DNA of 32,539 nucleotides from a bacterium (GCA_017997475.1 JAGOEX010000005.1:1-32539), one strand, 5' to 3'. Counted from the stretch's first letter, positions 16,561 through 26,298 are shown. Numbers and translations: made by a program. The notes: a model not told the origin generated them from the letters alone.

Positions 16561-18939
16561 CTATTTTACCTCGTTGAGCTGCCAGATCTTTTTATCAACT
16601 TTCTCAAATACTGAGCCCGCAGTAAATGTACCGTTGCTGTTCTTTTTTCCTGCTGGAATTCCTGTAAGGATTTCAATTCCTTCAAGAATGTTCTTGATAG
16701 CATAAATATGGAATTTCTCTTTTCTGACAGCTTCGACAATTTCATCAGACAGATTAAGATTTTCAATGTTCTGAATAGGGATAATAACTCCCTGATCTCC
16801 CGTGAGCCCTTTTATTTTGCATATCTCGAAAAACCCTTCTATCTTTTCGTTTACTCCGCCTATCGGCTGAATGTCTCCCATCTGGTTGATGGAGCCGGTT
16901 ACTGCAATGTGTTGTTTTATCGGGATCTCAGACAATGCGGAAAGGAGCGCATAAAGCTCGGTGGAGCTTGCACTGTCACCGTCAACTCCGCCATAACTCT
17001 GCTCAAAAGCGATTGATGCAATGATTGAAAGCTGTTTGTCCTGAGCAAAGATGCTGCCAAGATAACCCGCCAATATCATTGCTCCTTTGTCATGAATAGC
17101 TCCGGACAGGCGAGATTCTCTTTCAATGTTGACGATCCCTTTTCTTCCTGCAAAAACCTTTGCTGTTATTCTTGAGGGGATGCCGAAACTGAAGTCACCG
17201 ATCGAATATACTGCAAGTCCGTTTATCTGACCGGTCTTTTTTCCTTTGACATCGATGAGAATGGTGCCTCTTTTTATTGATTCATAGTAGTGTTCCTTGA
17301 ACCGTGCATGTCGTTTCTCCCTGCTCTCGATCGCAGTTCTGACAAGTTCCTCGTCCACCATCTTTTTATTCTTTCTTTTACCCCAGAAAACTGATTCTAC
17401 AATAATTTCAACTATATCGCTTGCATGTATCCTGTATTTTTTCTGGTCTTCCGATTTTCTTGAACTGTAATGGAGAAGCCGTCTGATAGCGGAAAGGTCG
17501 AAAGGAAGATCGCAATCTTCATTGACAACCCGTGAAATGAAACCGATCAACGAATCTGTTGTGTCAGCATTAATATCAATAGTCGAGTCAAAGTCGGCTT
17601 TTACCCTGAATATCCTTCTGAAATCAGGATCATGGTTGTAGAGAAGATGGTAGATATAATCATCGCCGATCAGGATGACTTTTACATCAAGTGTGACAGG
17701 TTCCGGGTCGGGAATGGTATTGACCCTGTACTTGAAATCTATGTCGATATCTCCCATTTTGAGAGAGCGGTTCCTTATCGCCCTTTTGAGAGCTGTCCAT
17801 GCATAATAGTTTTTAAGGATGTCGTTCGCCTGGATGATCAGGAATCCGCCGTTCGCCTTGTGAAGTGCGCCCGGCTTCATTTTTGTGAAATCTGTGAAAA
17901 GGGAGTTGTGCATCTCTTCAAATTCGAAATAACCCATTATGCTCTGGAATGTCGGAGTTGTTTCATAAATTACCGGAGCCCCTTTCAGATCTTTGTTGTT
18001 CACCAGCAGATTAACTTTGTATTCCTTAAAATCGGGAACAACTGTCTTTGACGGATCGGCTTTGCCTTCCTCAATGTCCCTGTAAATAAAAAACTCATCG
18101 AAATTATTGACGATATGTTCCGCAAGATCTTCAAGGAAAAGATCAAAATGCTCGTTTTTAGAGTGTTTTTTCTTGAGCTCTCTCAAAGGTTCCGAAACGA
18201 TCAGCCGTACCATGGTCTGACGGAGATTGGTCATTTTTTCCTTATATTCTTTTTCAAGACCTCTTTCTCTATGGAAGTAAGCTATCAGTTTTTCCTGAAG
18301 TGCCTCTTCGTTTTCTCTGATGACCTCTTTTTCTTCATCGCTAAGAGTATCAAACTTCTCCTTGTCAATAGGATTCCCTTCAACTATCGGGTTTATTACC
18401 AGTCCGTTTTGTGTCGACTTAAGAAGGAAACTCAGTTCAAGAGCTTCTTTTTCTATTTCAAGATAGTTCTTCTGACTTTCTTCCTGATACCACCTTACAA
18501 CTTCACTCTTTTTTATCTCAAAACTTTCACTTTCAAGCTGTCTCGGGATCTGAAAAATAAAATAATCAAGAAGGTCTTCCATATCCTTGACAAATCTTTC
18601 ACCGGTGCCGGCTTTCATGTAGAGAAGTTTAGGCGCATCAGGGTTTTTAAAGTTATAAACATAGAGCATATCATCCGGAGTGCCCATTTTCAGAGCGATA
18701 TCCTCAACATGTTTTTTTACATTTGATGTTTTACCGGTTCCGGTATCGCCGGCTACATATATGTTGAACCCCTTTTTGTTTATAGTCATTCCGAAGTCCA
18801 GTGCCTCAAAGCCCCTTTTCTGAAAAACGAGCTGGGAGACGGGCTTGATGTTTTTTGTTGTTTTTCCCTTATATTTTGAGAGATCAGGGTAGTATCTCAA
18901 CAATTCGGGTTTAAGTCTTTTCTTAGTTATCAGTTCCAT
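16561..18939 (-). CDS. Lon-like AAA+ ATP-dependent protease (S16)
   Basis: A 792-aa AAA+ protease of the LonB-related/LonH-like group, without the classical LonA N-terminal domain. Walker A is GDTGTGKT (64-71). A long insertion rich in charged coiled coil (about 110-290) lies in the ATPase module, followed by GGFLIIQANDILKN near 375. The S16 protease domain has catalytic Ser656 (GDSASST) and Lys699 (GGVNEK); the 43-residue spacing equals that of E. coli Lon Ser679/Lys722. GGAGGG lies before the ATG. It is coupled with the PATAN and TPR membrane proteins upstream, which may be partners or substrates (inference). Confidence 0.92.
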   Translation of the reverse strand: MELITKKRLKPELLRYYPDLSKYKGKTTKNIKPVSQLVFQKRGFEALDFGMTINKKGFNIYVAGDTGTGKTSNVKKHVEDIALKMGTPDDMLYVYNFKNPDAPKLLYMKAGTGERFVKDMEDLLDYFIFQIPRQLESESFEIKKSEVVRWYQEESQKNYLEIEKEALELSFLLKSTQNGLVINPIVEGNPIDKEKFDTLSDEEKEVIRENEEALQEKLIAYFHRERGLEKEYKEKMTNLRQTMVRLIVSEPLRELKKKHSKNEHFDLFLEDLAEHIVNNFDEFFIYRDIEEGKADPSKTVVPDFKEYKVNLLVNNKDLKGAPVIYETTPTFQSIMGYFEFEEMHNSLFTDFTKMKPGALHKANGGFLIIQANDILKNYYAWTALKRAIRNRSLKMGDIDIDFKYRVNTIPDPEPVTLDVKVILIGDDYIYHLLYNHDPDFRRIFRVKADFDSTIDINADTTDSLIGFISRVVNEDCDLPFDLSAIRRLLHYSSRKSEDQKKYRIHASDIVEIIVESVFWGKRKNKKMVDEELVRTAIESREKRHARFKEHYYESIKRGTILIDVKGKKTGQINGLAVYSIGDFSFGIPSRITAKVFAGRKGIVNIERESRLSGAIHDKGAMILAGYLGSIFAQDKQLSIIASIAFEQSYGGVDGDSASSTELYALLSALSEIPIKQHIAVTGSINQMGDIQPIGGVNEKIEGFFEICKIKGLTGDQGVIIPIQNIENLNLSDEIVEAVRKEKFHIYAIKNILEGIEILTGIPAGKKNSNGTFTAGSVFEKVDKKIWQLNEVK

Positions 18940-18966
18940 ATTTCCCTCCGTTTCGGAATAAATCGT

Positions 18967-19953
18967 TTATTTGTCATCACTTTTTTCAGTACCGGACAGA
19001 TCAAATTCATGCTCCAAGATCATTCCTGACCTGATCAGATCTTTGGTGTCTGTTTCATTTCCGCTCTCAAATGACATGAGAGAAGACATAAGCGATATTT
19101 TAAAAAAATAAAAATCTTTGACACTTCTGTGCTGTTTTCTGGTTTCAAATGTTGTTGTCATTGTTGCAAGATAAAGGAAAACAAATATTCCTGCTAAAAC
19201 AAATGTTCTGAAAAGATACAGCACTCCGGTTTTTAAGATCACAGGTGTTGCAAACCTGCTGCGCATTGTCCATCCGCCGCTTAAAAAATCCTCAGCCGCT
19301 TTTGAGATGTATTGTATGAAATCTATCTCTGTAACAAGAAAGTTCTGTAGAAATGACTTGTTAACTGAAAAATAAGCCGCATCTTTGTTTGTCAGAATGT
19401 CACAGTTCATTGAAAGAAGGATCTTTTTGACGGTTTTCAGTTTTTCATCCGACATTGAAGCAAGCTGCTGAGCGTTTCTTATGTCAACAGATTTGACACC
19501 GTGAACCTCTCTGACACTGTTTCTGAGTTCAAAAGAATAAATTCCTTTTCTGGCAAAAAAACCCTCAAGTATGTTCATTCTCACAGCCGCACTGATGATC
19601 TTTGAATATAAAAGCATTGAGACATGACCTTCTTCAATGAGTATTTCAAGAAGACTTTTCATCAGTTTCGATTTCATTTTTTCACATTTTACGACAGTCT
19701 CTCTTGAAACGATCTCAGCTTGTTTTATCGTCGAAAGGATAAGCTGGTCCATTCTTTCAATTGAATTTTCAGCATAAATGATGATTCCTTCCTTGAAATA
19801 ATAGCGGTATTCTTTTTTGCCTGTTTTTATTTTAAGCATTCCTGAATACTTGGGAAGAGCAATGTCCCTTAAAATGTCAAAAAAAGATGTATTTTGTATA
19901 GAACCGCTCAATACTATCTGGTTTGATGCCGTTTTTTCCAGAACAACAGCCAA
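18967..19953 (-). CDS. DUF4388 (PATAN)-domain membrane protein
   Basis: A 328-aa protein whose N-terminus (about 12-62: LSGSIQNTSFFDILRDIA...YSGMLKIKTGKKEYRYYFKEGIIIYAE) fits the DUF4388/PATAN domain found in bacterial signalling proteins. A helical middle follows, a single TM segment at about 244-264, and a short acidic C-terminal part. No kinase or receiver domain is attached. The start is TTG at 19953, set by a GGGGGG SD about 7 nt upstream inside the end of the preceding gene; only 1 nt separates it from that gene's stop, so coupling is strong. Domain call moderate. Confidence 0.75.
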   Translation of the reverse strand: MAVVLEKTASNQIVLSGSIQNTSFFDILRDIALPKYSGMLKIKTGKKEYRYYFKEGIIIYAENSIERMDQLILSTIKQAEIVSRETVVKCEKMKSKLMKSLLEILIEEGHVSMLLYSKIISAAVRMNILEGFFARKGIYSFELRNSVREVHGVKSVDIRNAQQLASMSDEKLKTVKKILLSMNCDILTNKDAAYFSVNKSFLQNFLVTEIDFIQYISKAAEDFLSGGWTMRSRFATPVILKTGVLYLFRTFVLAGIFVFLYLATMTTTFETRKQHRSVKDFYFFKISLMSSLMSFESGNETDTKDLIRSGMILEHEFDLSGTEKSDDK

Positions 19954-19954
19954 A

Positions 19955-21727
19955 TCAATCCCCCCTTGATACGAAGAATCCGCGCACGATTGATATGAGA
20001 TATATTACAGCTATCAGTGCTGTTAAAATAAATGTCATTGTGCCGGAATCCCCTGTATTTATGTTGAAAACAAGCCCGGTGTTCCTGTTAACGATCAGTA
20101 TTGAAAGAAAAACCGTTATAAAAAGATACGCAGAGCCCTCAAGAACTTTATTCGAAAATATTAGACCCCCGCCCGGACACATGAAATTAAATATGGATGT
20201 GTAGACAGAGTGTCTTGCAAAGAACCTGTTTCTCCTGACCTCATATTTTTCCTTTTCACCTTTTAAGAAAACTTCAGGATCGGCTTTCATCAGTTTGCAG
20301 ACAACGCACACATGCTGGCCGCCTGCATTGCATTTTGAACACATGACGATACCGCATTCCAGACATCTTGAGAGAGATATTCCTTTAATATAGTTCATTC
20401 GTACAAGCAGAAGCATCATATAGAAGAACAGGGCGCTTAAAATAAAAAGAAAAAATCTTACCCAGTTTTCAAATCTGTCTCCTGTCTTTCCGCTTGAAAC
20501 ATATCTCCATGCCCTGAACATTCCCGGATATTCAATATGAGGATATGAAAGAGTTACGGCACCTGCCGTTTCAAGGAGTTGTTTTTCAAAATTTGTCGCA
20601 TCTTCGGTCATTCCGCCTTCGTACATTGTTTTTGCAAGGTTATAGCCGATGTGGATATTGCCGGATTCATCATAGGCGGTCTTCAGATAGCTGACTGCCT
20701 CTTTATAGTTTCCAAGTGCCGCGAGGGAAAGCCCGAGGATATTATAAATAGATGTTTTTATTTTTCCGTCTGATATGATGTCGAGTTCTTTTTTCAGGTG
20801 AAACACAGCTTTTTCATGCTCATCTTTATAAAAATGAATGAACCCTCTAGCCATCTGACCGCCGGGAGCTGAAAGTTCTATTTTCCCGATGTCCGAGGAT
20901 GACGGCGAGTAAACGGCATACAGATTGTTCATGGCTGTCTTTCTGTCTATGCTCGGATCTTCTGAAGCTCCCGTGAGAATTATTCCGCCATGGGCGAGAA
21001 GCGCAATAATGAACACTGCATACAGTATTATTTTCTCCCTCAGAACCGAAACTCCTGTCAGAAATACCAGAAATGTCATAATGACAAGGAAAAGATTGTG
21101 TTCATTCTGAACAAGTATCCACGAAGAGAGCGCTACAACTAAAGCAAGTGACACGGCATAGAATTTTGAATGACCTGCAAGATGCATATACCGGTGGATG
21201 ATCAGAGAAGGATATTTCAATCCGATGATGAGAAAGTATATGAAGATGAAAACTAGACATGCTTTAAGTATGGTGTTTAAAACGGAATAGAAAAAAGCGT
21301 CTCTTGGAGGAAAACAGAAAAAAGCTTTGATCATTTCTCTTGTTTCACTCAAGATCCTTGCCGTTTTAAAAGGTGCGAACTTTATAAGCCGTGATATGAA
21401 ATGAAGGCGTGCTTCAGGAAGATCGGGGGAGAATTTTACAGCGAGGTCAGCAGCGACAAGTTGAACCGCAGAAGAGGAATCAATTGTAGATCGTATAAGA
21501 AAAAGAGAGCATTCAAAACAGTTGGGAATGTGGGATATCTCTTTTTCCTTGAGATACATGGCTGTTTTTTCAAGAAGCATGCTTTCTTCACCGCTTATCA
21601 GGGCATCTTTGACATCTTTGGTAAACCTTCTGCCGTCTATGAATGAATGTTCTGAATTTTCCGCACAAATATGCTGTATGTTCAAAAATATGAAAAAGAA
21701 AAAAGTAAAACTAAAGAAAATTCTCAT
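19955..21727 (-). CDS. TPR-containing polytopic membrane protein with Cys cluster
   Basis: A 590-aa protein. It has a signal or first TM segment (2-22), helical repeats, two TM segments and a cluster near 150-265. TPR-like repeats cover about 293-395 (ALGNYKEAVSYLKTAYDES and neighbours), and a TM lies near 425-447. A six-Cys cluster follows (C455-x2-C458-x4-C463-x2-C466-x7-C474-x2-C477), likely binding zinc. The C-terminal part has further TM segments and a conserved-looking CPGGGLIF motif near 517-524. Similar TPR/zinc-ribbon proteins occur in deltaproteobacteria; the function is unknown to me. It heads the five-gene operon. The SD is poor (AAGG about 12-15 nt before the ATG). Confidence 0.75.
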   Translation of the reverse strand: MRIFFSFTFFFFIFLNIQHICAENSEHSFIDGRRFTKDVKDALISGEESMLLEKTAMYLKEKEISHIPNCFECSLFLIRSTIDSSSAVQLVAADLAVKFSPDLPEARLHFISRLIKFAPFKTARILSETREMIKAFFCFPPRDAFFYSVLNTILKACLVFIFIYFLIIGLKYPSLIIHRYMHLAGHSKFYAVSLALVVALSSWILVQNEHNLFLVIMTFLVFLTGVSVLREKIILYAVFIIALLAHGGIILTGASEDPSIDRKTAMNNLYAVYSPSSSDIGKIELSAPGGQMARGFIHFYKDEHEKAVFHLKKELDIISDGKIKTSIYNILGLSLAALGNYKEAVSYLKTAYDESGNIHIGYNLAKTMYEGGMTEDATNFEKQLLETAGAVTLSYPHIEYPGMFRAWRYVSSGKTGDRFENWVRFFLFILSALFFYMMLLLVRMNYIKGISLSRCLECGIVMCSKCNAGGQHVCVVCKLMKADPEVFLKGEKEKYEVRRNRFFARHSVYTSIFNFMCPGGGLIFSNKVLEGSAYLFITVFLSILIVNRNTGLVFNINTGDSGTMTFILTALIAVIYLISIVRGFFVSRGD

Positions 21728-21794
21728 TTATCAGCATCCTTAACAATCAAAGAGATATATCATATTGAGAATAAGTTATCAAATTTTTGTTTTT

Positions 21795-21823
21795 TTGACA
21801 TGGATTTGCTTTGTATCTATAAT
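21795..21823 (+). promoter_or_regulatory. Exact-consensus sigma-70 promoter
   Basis: TTGACA (21795-21800), 17-bp spacer, TATAAT (21818-21823). Both hexamers and the spacing are full consensus. It drives the leader ORF and glycosyltransferase gene; no terminator or obvious operator lies between. Confidence 0.85.
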
Positions 21824-21858
21824 CACGAAGTTTTTTTTAGATCATTTTGGGAAATGCA

Positions 21859-21909
21859 ATGAATAATGAAAAAGTTAGTGCAGAATTTGGCGGAGATTCA
21901 GTAAAATGA
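21859..21909 (+). CDS. Possible 16-aa leader peptide of the glycosyltransferase gene
   Basis: The short ORF MNNEKVSAEFGGDSVK begins at 21859 with GGGA 6 nt upstream. Its TGA (21907-21909) overlaps the ATG of the glycosyltransferase gene as ATGA. The main gene has a badly spaced GGAG (10 nt), so coupled translation through this leader would make sense. Expression is not proven. Confidence 0.4.
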   Translation: MNNEKVSAEFGGDSVK

Positions 21910-24116
21910 GAGAAATTATATTTAAATATCCAAAGACTTTTCTGGCTTTGATATCGGCATTGGTATTTATGCCTCTGATAGGCAGTTATCCTGTTTTAGG
22001 TCAGTGGGAACCGCATTACGGCAGGGTTGCGATGGAGATGATGGCAAGCGGTTCATGGGACTGGTTCCTTGATCCTGTCTATCTCGGAAAGCACAATTTC
22101 TGGTCAAAACCTATATTCTGTTTCTGGATGGTTATCCCGTTCATGAAAATTCTGGGACCGACCGAGCTGGCGCTGCGACTTCCCTTTGCCATAAACGGGA
22201 TTTTATTCGTTCTGCTGGTATATTACATCACAGAAAAGCTTTTCAAAGACAGGGCGAGATCGCTTGCGGCGGGCTTCATAACAATATTCATGCCTTACAC
22301 ATATCTTATAAGCCGGCAGTTTATGTGGGACATTGCTTTTGTGACATTCCTGACCGGCTCGATAGGGTTTCTGTTCATAGGTCAGCGTGACGGGAACAAG
22401 AAACTTTTACGGCTCTCATATCTTTTCATGGGTCTTGGAATGCTGACGAAAGGACTTTTGTCTGTTTTTTTTCCCGTTGCGATAATTCTGATATGGATGT
22501 TTGTAACGCTTGATTATTCCAAAAATACAAATGAAATATTTTCAGATGCATGGAAATTTGTCAGATCTCTCCGCCCGTTTGAAGGAGCCGGAATATTCCT
22601 CGCTGTAAGCGGCTGGTGGTATATTTACATGGGGATCAGACACGGAATGCCTTTTTTCAAGGAGTTTTTCGGAGAGCATCATTTCGGCCGGCTTGAAGGG
22701 ACCATCAACAAACCCGACGGTCCTTTTGAGTTTTATATCTGGCAGCTCAGCATAGGGACTTTTCCATGGATAGGTTTTTTAATTCCGGGGCTTTATTTCA
22801 GCGCTTTGAAGATGAAGGAAAAGAAAGAGGAAGGATATGTCATCATCTCATTTTTCTTCATGTTCCTGTTTTTCACCCTTGCTGCGACAAAGTTCCCTCA
22901 CTATATTTTTCCAGTCGTTCCGTTCATGTCGATCATAGTTTCAGTCCTGTTCGTTGAGCTTTTCAGAAACGAAAAGATGGGCAAACTTTATCCGGTAATT
23001 GCCGTAGTTGCGGCGCTTATAGTAGGTATCGTCGGAAAGGATCTCGGAACGGGAATGAACTATGCCGATCTTATCTATATCATTACGACACATAAAGTTC
23101 AGACATGGTTCGGCAGAGTTTTTGACATGCTTCCGTATCTTGCTGTTTTTGTTCCGGTCATGGTTGTTTTTGTGCTTGTTCCCTTAATAGCTCCTTTAAA
23201 AAAAGTGCTGATGAAAATATCTGTTGCCGGTTTTGTTTTAACAACTGTCGCATGGTCGGGATATATTAATTTTTACTGGATTCCCAGAATGCTTGATGTG
23301 TTCACACCCAAGCTTCTTGTTGAGAAATATTTTGAACTGAAAAAAGATGGCGACATAATAGTTGACTATGACAACTGGAAGAACCGGTCAATGTATTTTT
23401 ATCTGGGGCTTGATGAGCATTTGAACAGGGTTGATAAAGTTGAACAAATTCAAAAGCTTATAGAAAAACACCCTGAAAACACTGTCTATATCACAACAAA
23501 GGACAAAAAGGTGTCTGAGCTCAGGTCGGCACTCCTTTCAAAACCCGGTGTTCCTATAAAGAAGATCATGGATGATGCCGTTGACACTTATATGGAAATA
23601 GAAATGTATTCCGCTTCAATGAAAGATCTCAACAGTGCGGCCATGGAGACATGGAAGGAAAACATTGTGCCCGAAGAGGAACTTCCTAAAAATCTCAAAA
23701 AAATAAATTCCACGATCGGTCAGGGTTCAATAGAAATAGTTGGATATACCATAAATAAAGACCGGTTCGATCCAAATGAGGAAATGATCCTTACGGTTTA
23801 TTATAAGATATTGAAAAAAATAGAGAAAAGCTGGAAAGTGTTTTTTCATTTTGATGTTTACAGCGGTGCTCTCCCGCACAGTTGGAAGCTTGATGATTTC
23901 CCGCAGAAAGGGTTTTATCCAACAAATAAATGGGAGGAGGGAGTCATTCTTAAGGACGAATTTGTCACAACAATTCCCAAAAGTCATCCGGGAGGCGGAA
24001 TCAAGATATATACCGGTTTTTACATCAATAAGGAAAGAATGGAGATCGACAACGAATCTTTCAATGACGGACAGAAACGATTCATCCTCGGAACTTTCAA
24101 TGTCAACATCAAATGA
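21906..24116 (+). CDS. ArnT/PMT-type (GT39-like) membrane glycosyltransferase
   Basis: A 736-aa GT-C fold enzyme that would transfer a sugar from a polyprenyl-phosphate donor on the outer face of the inner membrane. The first periplasmic loop has QWEPHYGRVAMEMM (about 33-46), equivalent to the acidic catalytic motif of the PMT/ArnT group, and KPIFCFWM nearby. About 11-13 TM segments reach to residue 460. A soluble C-terminal part (about 470-736) ends in a beta-rich domain (GSIEIVGYTINKDRF, HFDVYSG). The acceptor could be lipid A, protein or another glycan; the context does not decide. ogt starts within its stop codon. Confidence 0.85.
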   Translation: MREIIFKYPKTFLALISALVFMPLIGSYPVLGQWEPHYGRVAMEMMASGSWDWFLDPVYLGKHNFWSKPIFCFWMVIPFMKILGPTELALRLPFAINGILFVLLVYYITEKLFKDRARSLAAGFITIFMPYTYLISRQFMWDIAFVTFLTGSIGFLFIGQRDGNKKLLRLSYLFMGLGMLTKGLLSVFFPVAIILIWMFVTLDYSKNTNEIFSDAWKFVRSLRPFEGAGIFLAVSGWWYIYMGIRHGMPFFKEFFGEHHFGRLEGTINKPDGPFEFYIWQLSIGTFPWIGFLIPGLYFSALKMKEKKEEGYVIISFFFMFLFFTLAATKFPHYIFPVVPFMSIIVSVLFVELFRNEKMGKLYPVIAVVAALIVGIVGKDLGTGMNYADLIYIITTHKVQTWFGRVFDMLPYLAVFVPVMVVFVLVPLIAPLKKVLMKISVAGFVLTTVAWSGYINFYWIPRMLDVFTPKLLVEKYFELKKDGDIIVDYDNWKNRSMYFYLGLDEHLNRVDKVEQIQKLIEKHPENTVYITTKDKKVSELRSALLSKPGVPIKKIMDDAVDTYMEIEMYSASMKDLNSAAMETWKENIVPEEELPKNLKKINSTIGQGSIEIVGYTINKDRFDPNEEMILTVYYKILKKIEKSWKVFFHFDVYSGALPHSWKLDDFPQKGFYPTNKWEEGVILKDEFVTTIPKSHPGGGIKIYTGFYINKERMEIDNESFNDGQKRFILGTFNVNIK

Positions 24117-24634
24117 CCCCTTCGATCTTTTTATTTCACACCGCTCTTGAGCCGGTTGCAATTGTCTGGTTTAAAAACAACAAACAGATAAAGATAAAAG
24201 AGATTGTGATTTCAAATCCAAAATTCTCGGCTGAACAGAGGGTTGCCGTAAAATATCCTGATTCAAATTTCTCAACTTGTGGAAAAGTGAATCAACTTGC
24301 TGAAAAGATTGAGAATTGCTGTCAAGGCAAAAACGAGGAATTTGATCTTGAAATGTTTGACTTTTCTCAAATTCCCAGATTTAGAAAAGATGTCTATTTT
24401 ACACTTTTCAAGACAAAGCGGGGCGAAACGCTGAGTTACGGCGAACTTGCACTTATCTCCGGTTATCCAAAAGCCGCAAGAGCAGTCGGAACCGCAATGA
24501 AAAACAACCCGTTCCCGTTTGTGATTCCCTGCCACCGTGTCATCAAATCCGATGGTCGGCTCGGCGGATTCTTCGGAGCCGAAGAAATGAAAAGAAAGCT
24601 CATCGAACTCGAATCTGGCAAAATTATTTATTAA
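24113..24634 (+). CDS. ogt: Methylated-DNA--[protein]-cysteine S-methyltransferase
   Basis: A 173-aa suicide DNA repair protein that takes the methyl group from O6-methylguanine onto Cys140 in the motif IPCHRVI. GYPKAARAVGTAMKNNPFPF (helix-turn-helix recognition part with the arginine finger) and GRLGGFFG complete the family pattern. The N-terminal domain is short and diverged. Its ATG overlaps the glycosyltransferase stop (ATGA), so it is translated from the same message, though no functional link is evident. Confidence 0.93.
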   Translation: MTPSIFLFHTALEPVAIVWFKNNKQIKIKEIVISNPKFSAEQRVAVKYPDSNFSTCGKVNQLAEKIENCCQGKNEEFDLEMFDFSQIPRFRKDVYFTLFKTKRGETLSYGELALISGYPKAARAVGTAMKNNPFPFVIPCHRVIKSDGRLGGFFGAEEMKRKLIELESGKIIY

Positions 24635-24723
24635 AAAAGTAGATTTTCTAATATCCATTAATATACTATTTTAAACAGTGTGTTTTGTTAAGGGGTGTTT
24701 TTTATTTTTATCTGGAGGTCGTG

Positions 24724-25338
24724 ATGAAAAAGTTAATTTTTTTGATCGTTTTCTTATTTTCCGGTTTTTCAATGTATGCTGAATCCAATCCGGTGGATTT
24801 TAACAAAGTCAAATTCGGAATGGGTGGAGGACTGGGGTTTTCCACCGCTATTTACGACGATTACGGTTATTACGGCTACACTATTCCTACAAAAGTCGTC
24901 ATGCCTGTACAAATCTTTAAATATTTCCGTTTTGAGCCGGTTTTCAGTCTTTCAGTAAGTAAATACAATGACAACGAGCATGATGAATCGGATACTCTAA
25001 CAAATTTCATGGGTGGTGGCGGATTTTTTTTCACATATCCATTTGATTCAGCGATGATCATTGCGGGAGCACGAATTGAAGGCGGAGCCAATATCTACAA
25101 ATCAGAAGATGAAGGTGAAACAAGAAAAAGACACAGAGGCGTTTTTCTTGCGGAACCGGTTATTGGTGCGGATTACTTTTTAAACAGCCACTTCAGTATC
25201 GGCTGCGAAATCACTTTAAGCATGGTATATATGGGAGAAACCAAATATGACGATGTGGAAAGTGATGATTATGAAGGAGAAACGGCATTTATGATCAGAA
25301 CCGGCGGCACGCTGTTTTTCCGTTTTTATTTCTTTTAA
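24724..25338 (+). CDS. Putative outer-membrane beta-barrel protein
   Basis: A 204-aa exported protein with a clear signal peptide (MKKLIFLIVFLFSGFSMYA, cleavage near 19/20). After it come alternating hydrophobic/polar strands rich in Gly, Tyr and Phe, ending in ...GTLFFRFYFF. The aromatic C-terminal residue is typical of OMP insertion signals. It resembles small OmpA-like or OmpW-like eight-strand barrels in size but shows no family motif I can name. GGAGG lies 5 nt before ATG 24724. It is convergent with hipT, 18 bp apart. Confidence 0.75.
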   Translation: MKKLIFLIVFLFSGFSMYAESNPVDFNKVKFGMGGGLGFSTAIYDDYGYYGYTIPTKVVMPVQIFKYFRFEPVFSLSVSKYNDNEHDESDTLTNFMGGGGFFFTYPFDSAMIIAGARIEGGANIYKSEDEGETRKRHRGVFLAEPVIGADYFLNSHFSIGCEITLSMVYMGETKYDDVESDDYEGETAFMIRTGGTLFFRFYFF

Positions 25339-25356
25339 AGCTCCTTTCAAAAAAGA

Positions 25357-26298
25357 TCAAAGCGAAATCTGATTAATTTTTGAGCTTATTGTGTTCATGT
25401 ATTTTTCTTTCATTTCTTCATTTAGAAATGAGTTTTGAATTATTTTTGAACTTTGAGAAAGTGAACTAATTATCCTGTCGATGATGGATTCTTTAACCTT
25501 TTGAATTAATTGCAGGTTTTTGGCAAGGTGATCGAAGTCAGATTTTTTAAGCTTTGATTTTTTTCCGTTTATTGTGAGTGCTGATTCTTCTTTGTCAGAT
25601 GGAATAACTATTGCGGTATTAAGAAGATCATATGCGGGTGCAAGCTCTCGAAAATCGGGCAAACGATAAAAAAGTGAATAGTTCTTTAAATGCATGTCGG
25701 CGTTCCCTGTCAGAAACGAAAAAACAACCATTTCAAAAAGCCGTTGAAGATCGTATCCTGAGTTTGAAGAGTGTTTCTCAATGATTTTTCCAATCTGTTC
25801 AACTGATCCCCTGTATTTATCTTCGGTCATCCTTTCCTGAAGCTGGCACATATCTTCCATGTGAAGCTTTCCCGATTTTGATCTGTCGATCCTTTTTGTG
25901 ATATATGCAAGTTCACCGCTTTGAAATTTTATCAAGGCGTGGGGAACGGTTTTAATTCCGCAGTGCTCTGCAAGGTGCATTGTAAGATGTTCATTTTCAG
26001 GAAGAAATGGATAGGTCGGTGATGACGGTTTTAAAATATATGATCCCCAAAGTCCGACAATCGTGAGTTTTCTCCCTTTTTCTTTGACCGATTTTGATAA
26101 ATGAAGTGAAAGTTTCGGCTGAACTCCGGTAAGAGTAATGCTTTTTAATACAGTTTCTTCAGCGATCTTGTTGATCTCATCAAGTTTATATTCAAGAACT
26201 GGAGCAGCATCAGAGCCGAAAAACTTTTTAGAACAGATCGGGTGATATTCAGTCCCGTTTATATGAGGTTTCCCACAGATAAGACAGATATTTGTCAT
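25357..26298 (-). CDS. hipT: HipT toxin kinase of a HipBST system
   Basis: A 313-aa HipA-core Ser/Thr kinase without the N-subdomain 1 that full HipA carries. Features: a putative zinc knuckle C5-x2-C8...H19-x2-C22; the Gly-rich loop T55-L-T57-G-V-Q-P-K62; ATP lysine K90 in YILKP; catalytic N199-A-D201-M-H-L-K-N206; metal Asp224 in APAYDL. In E. coli HipT the two loop positions are serines (SIS) that are autophosphorylated and control toxicity; here they are Thr-Leu-Thr. E. coli HipT targets TrpS; the target here is unknown. The ATG overlaps the hipS stop (ATGA). Confidence 0.9.
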   Translation of the reverse strand: MTNICLICGKPHINGTEYHPICSKKFFGSDAAPVLEYKLDEINKIAEETVLKSITLTGVQPKLSLHLSKSVKEKGRKLTIVGLWGSYILKPSSPTYPFLPENEHLTMHLAEHCGIKTVPHALIKFQSGELAYITKRIDRSKSGKLHMEDMCQLQERMTEDKYRGSVEQIGKIIEKHSSNSGYDLQRLFEMVVFSFLTGNADMHLKNYSLFYRLPDFRELAPAYDLLNTAIVIPSDKEESALTINGKKSKLKKSDFDHLAKNLQLIQKVKESIIDRIISSLSQSSKIIQNSFLNEEMKEKYMNTISSKINQISL

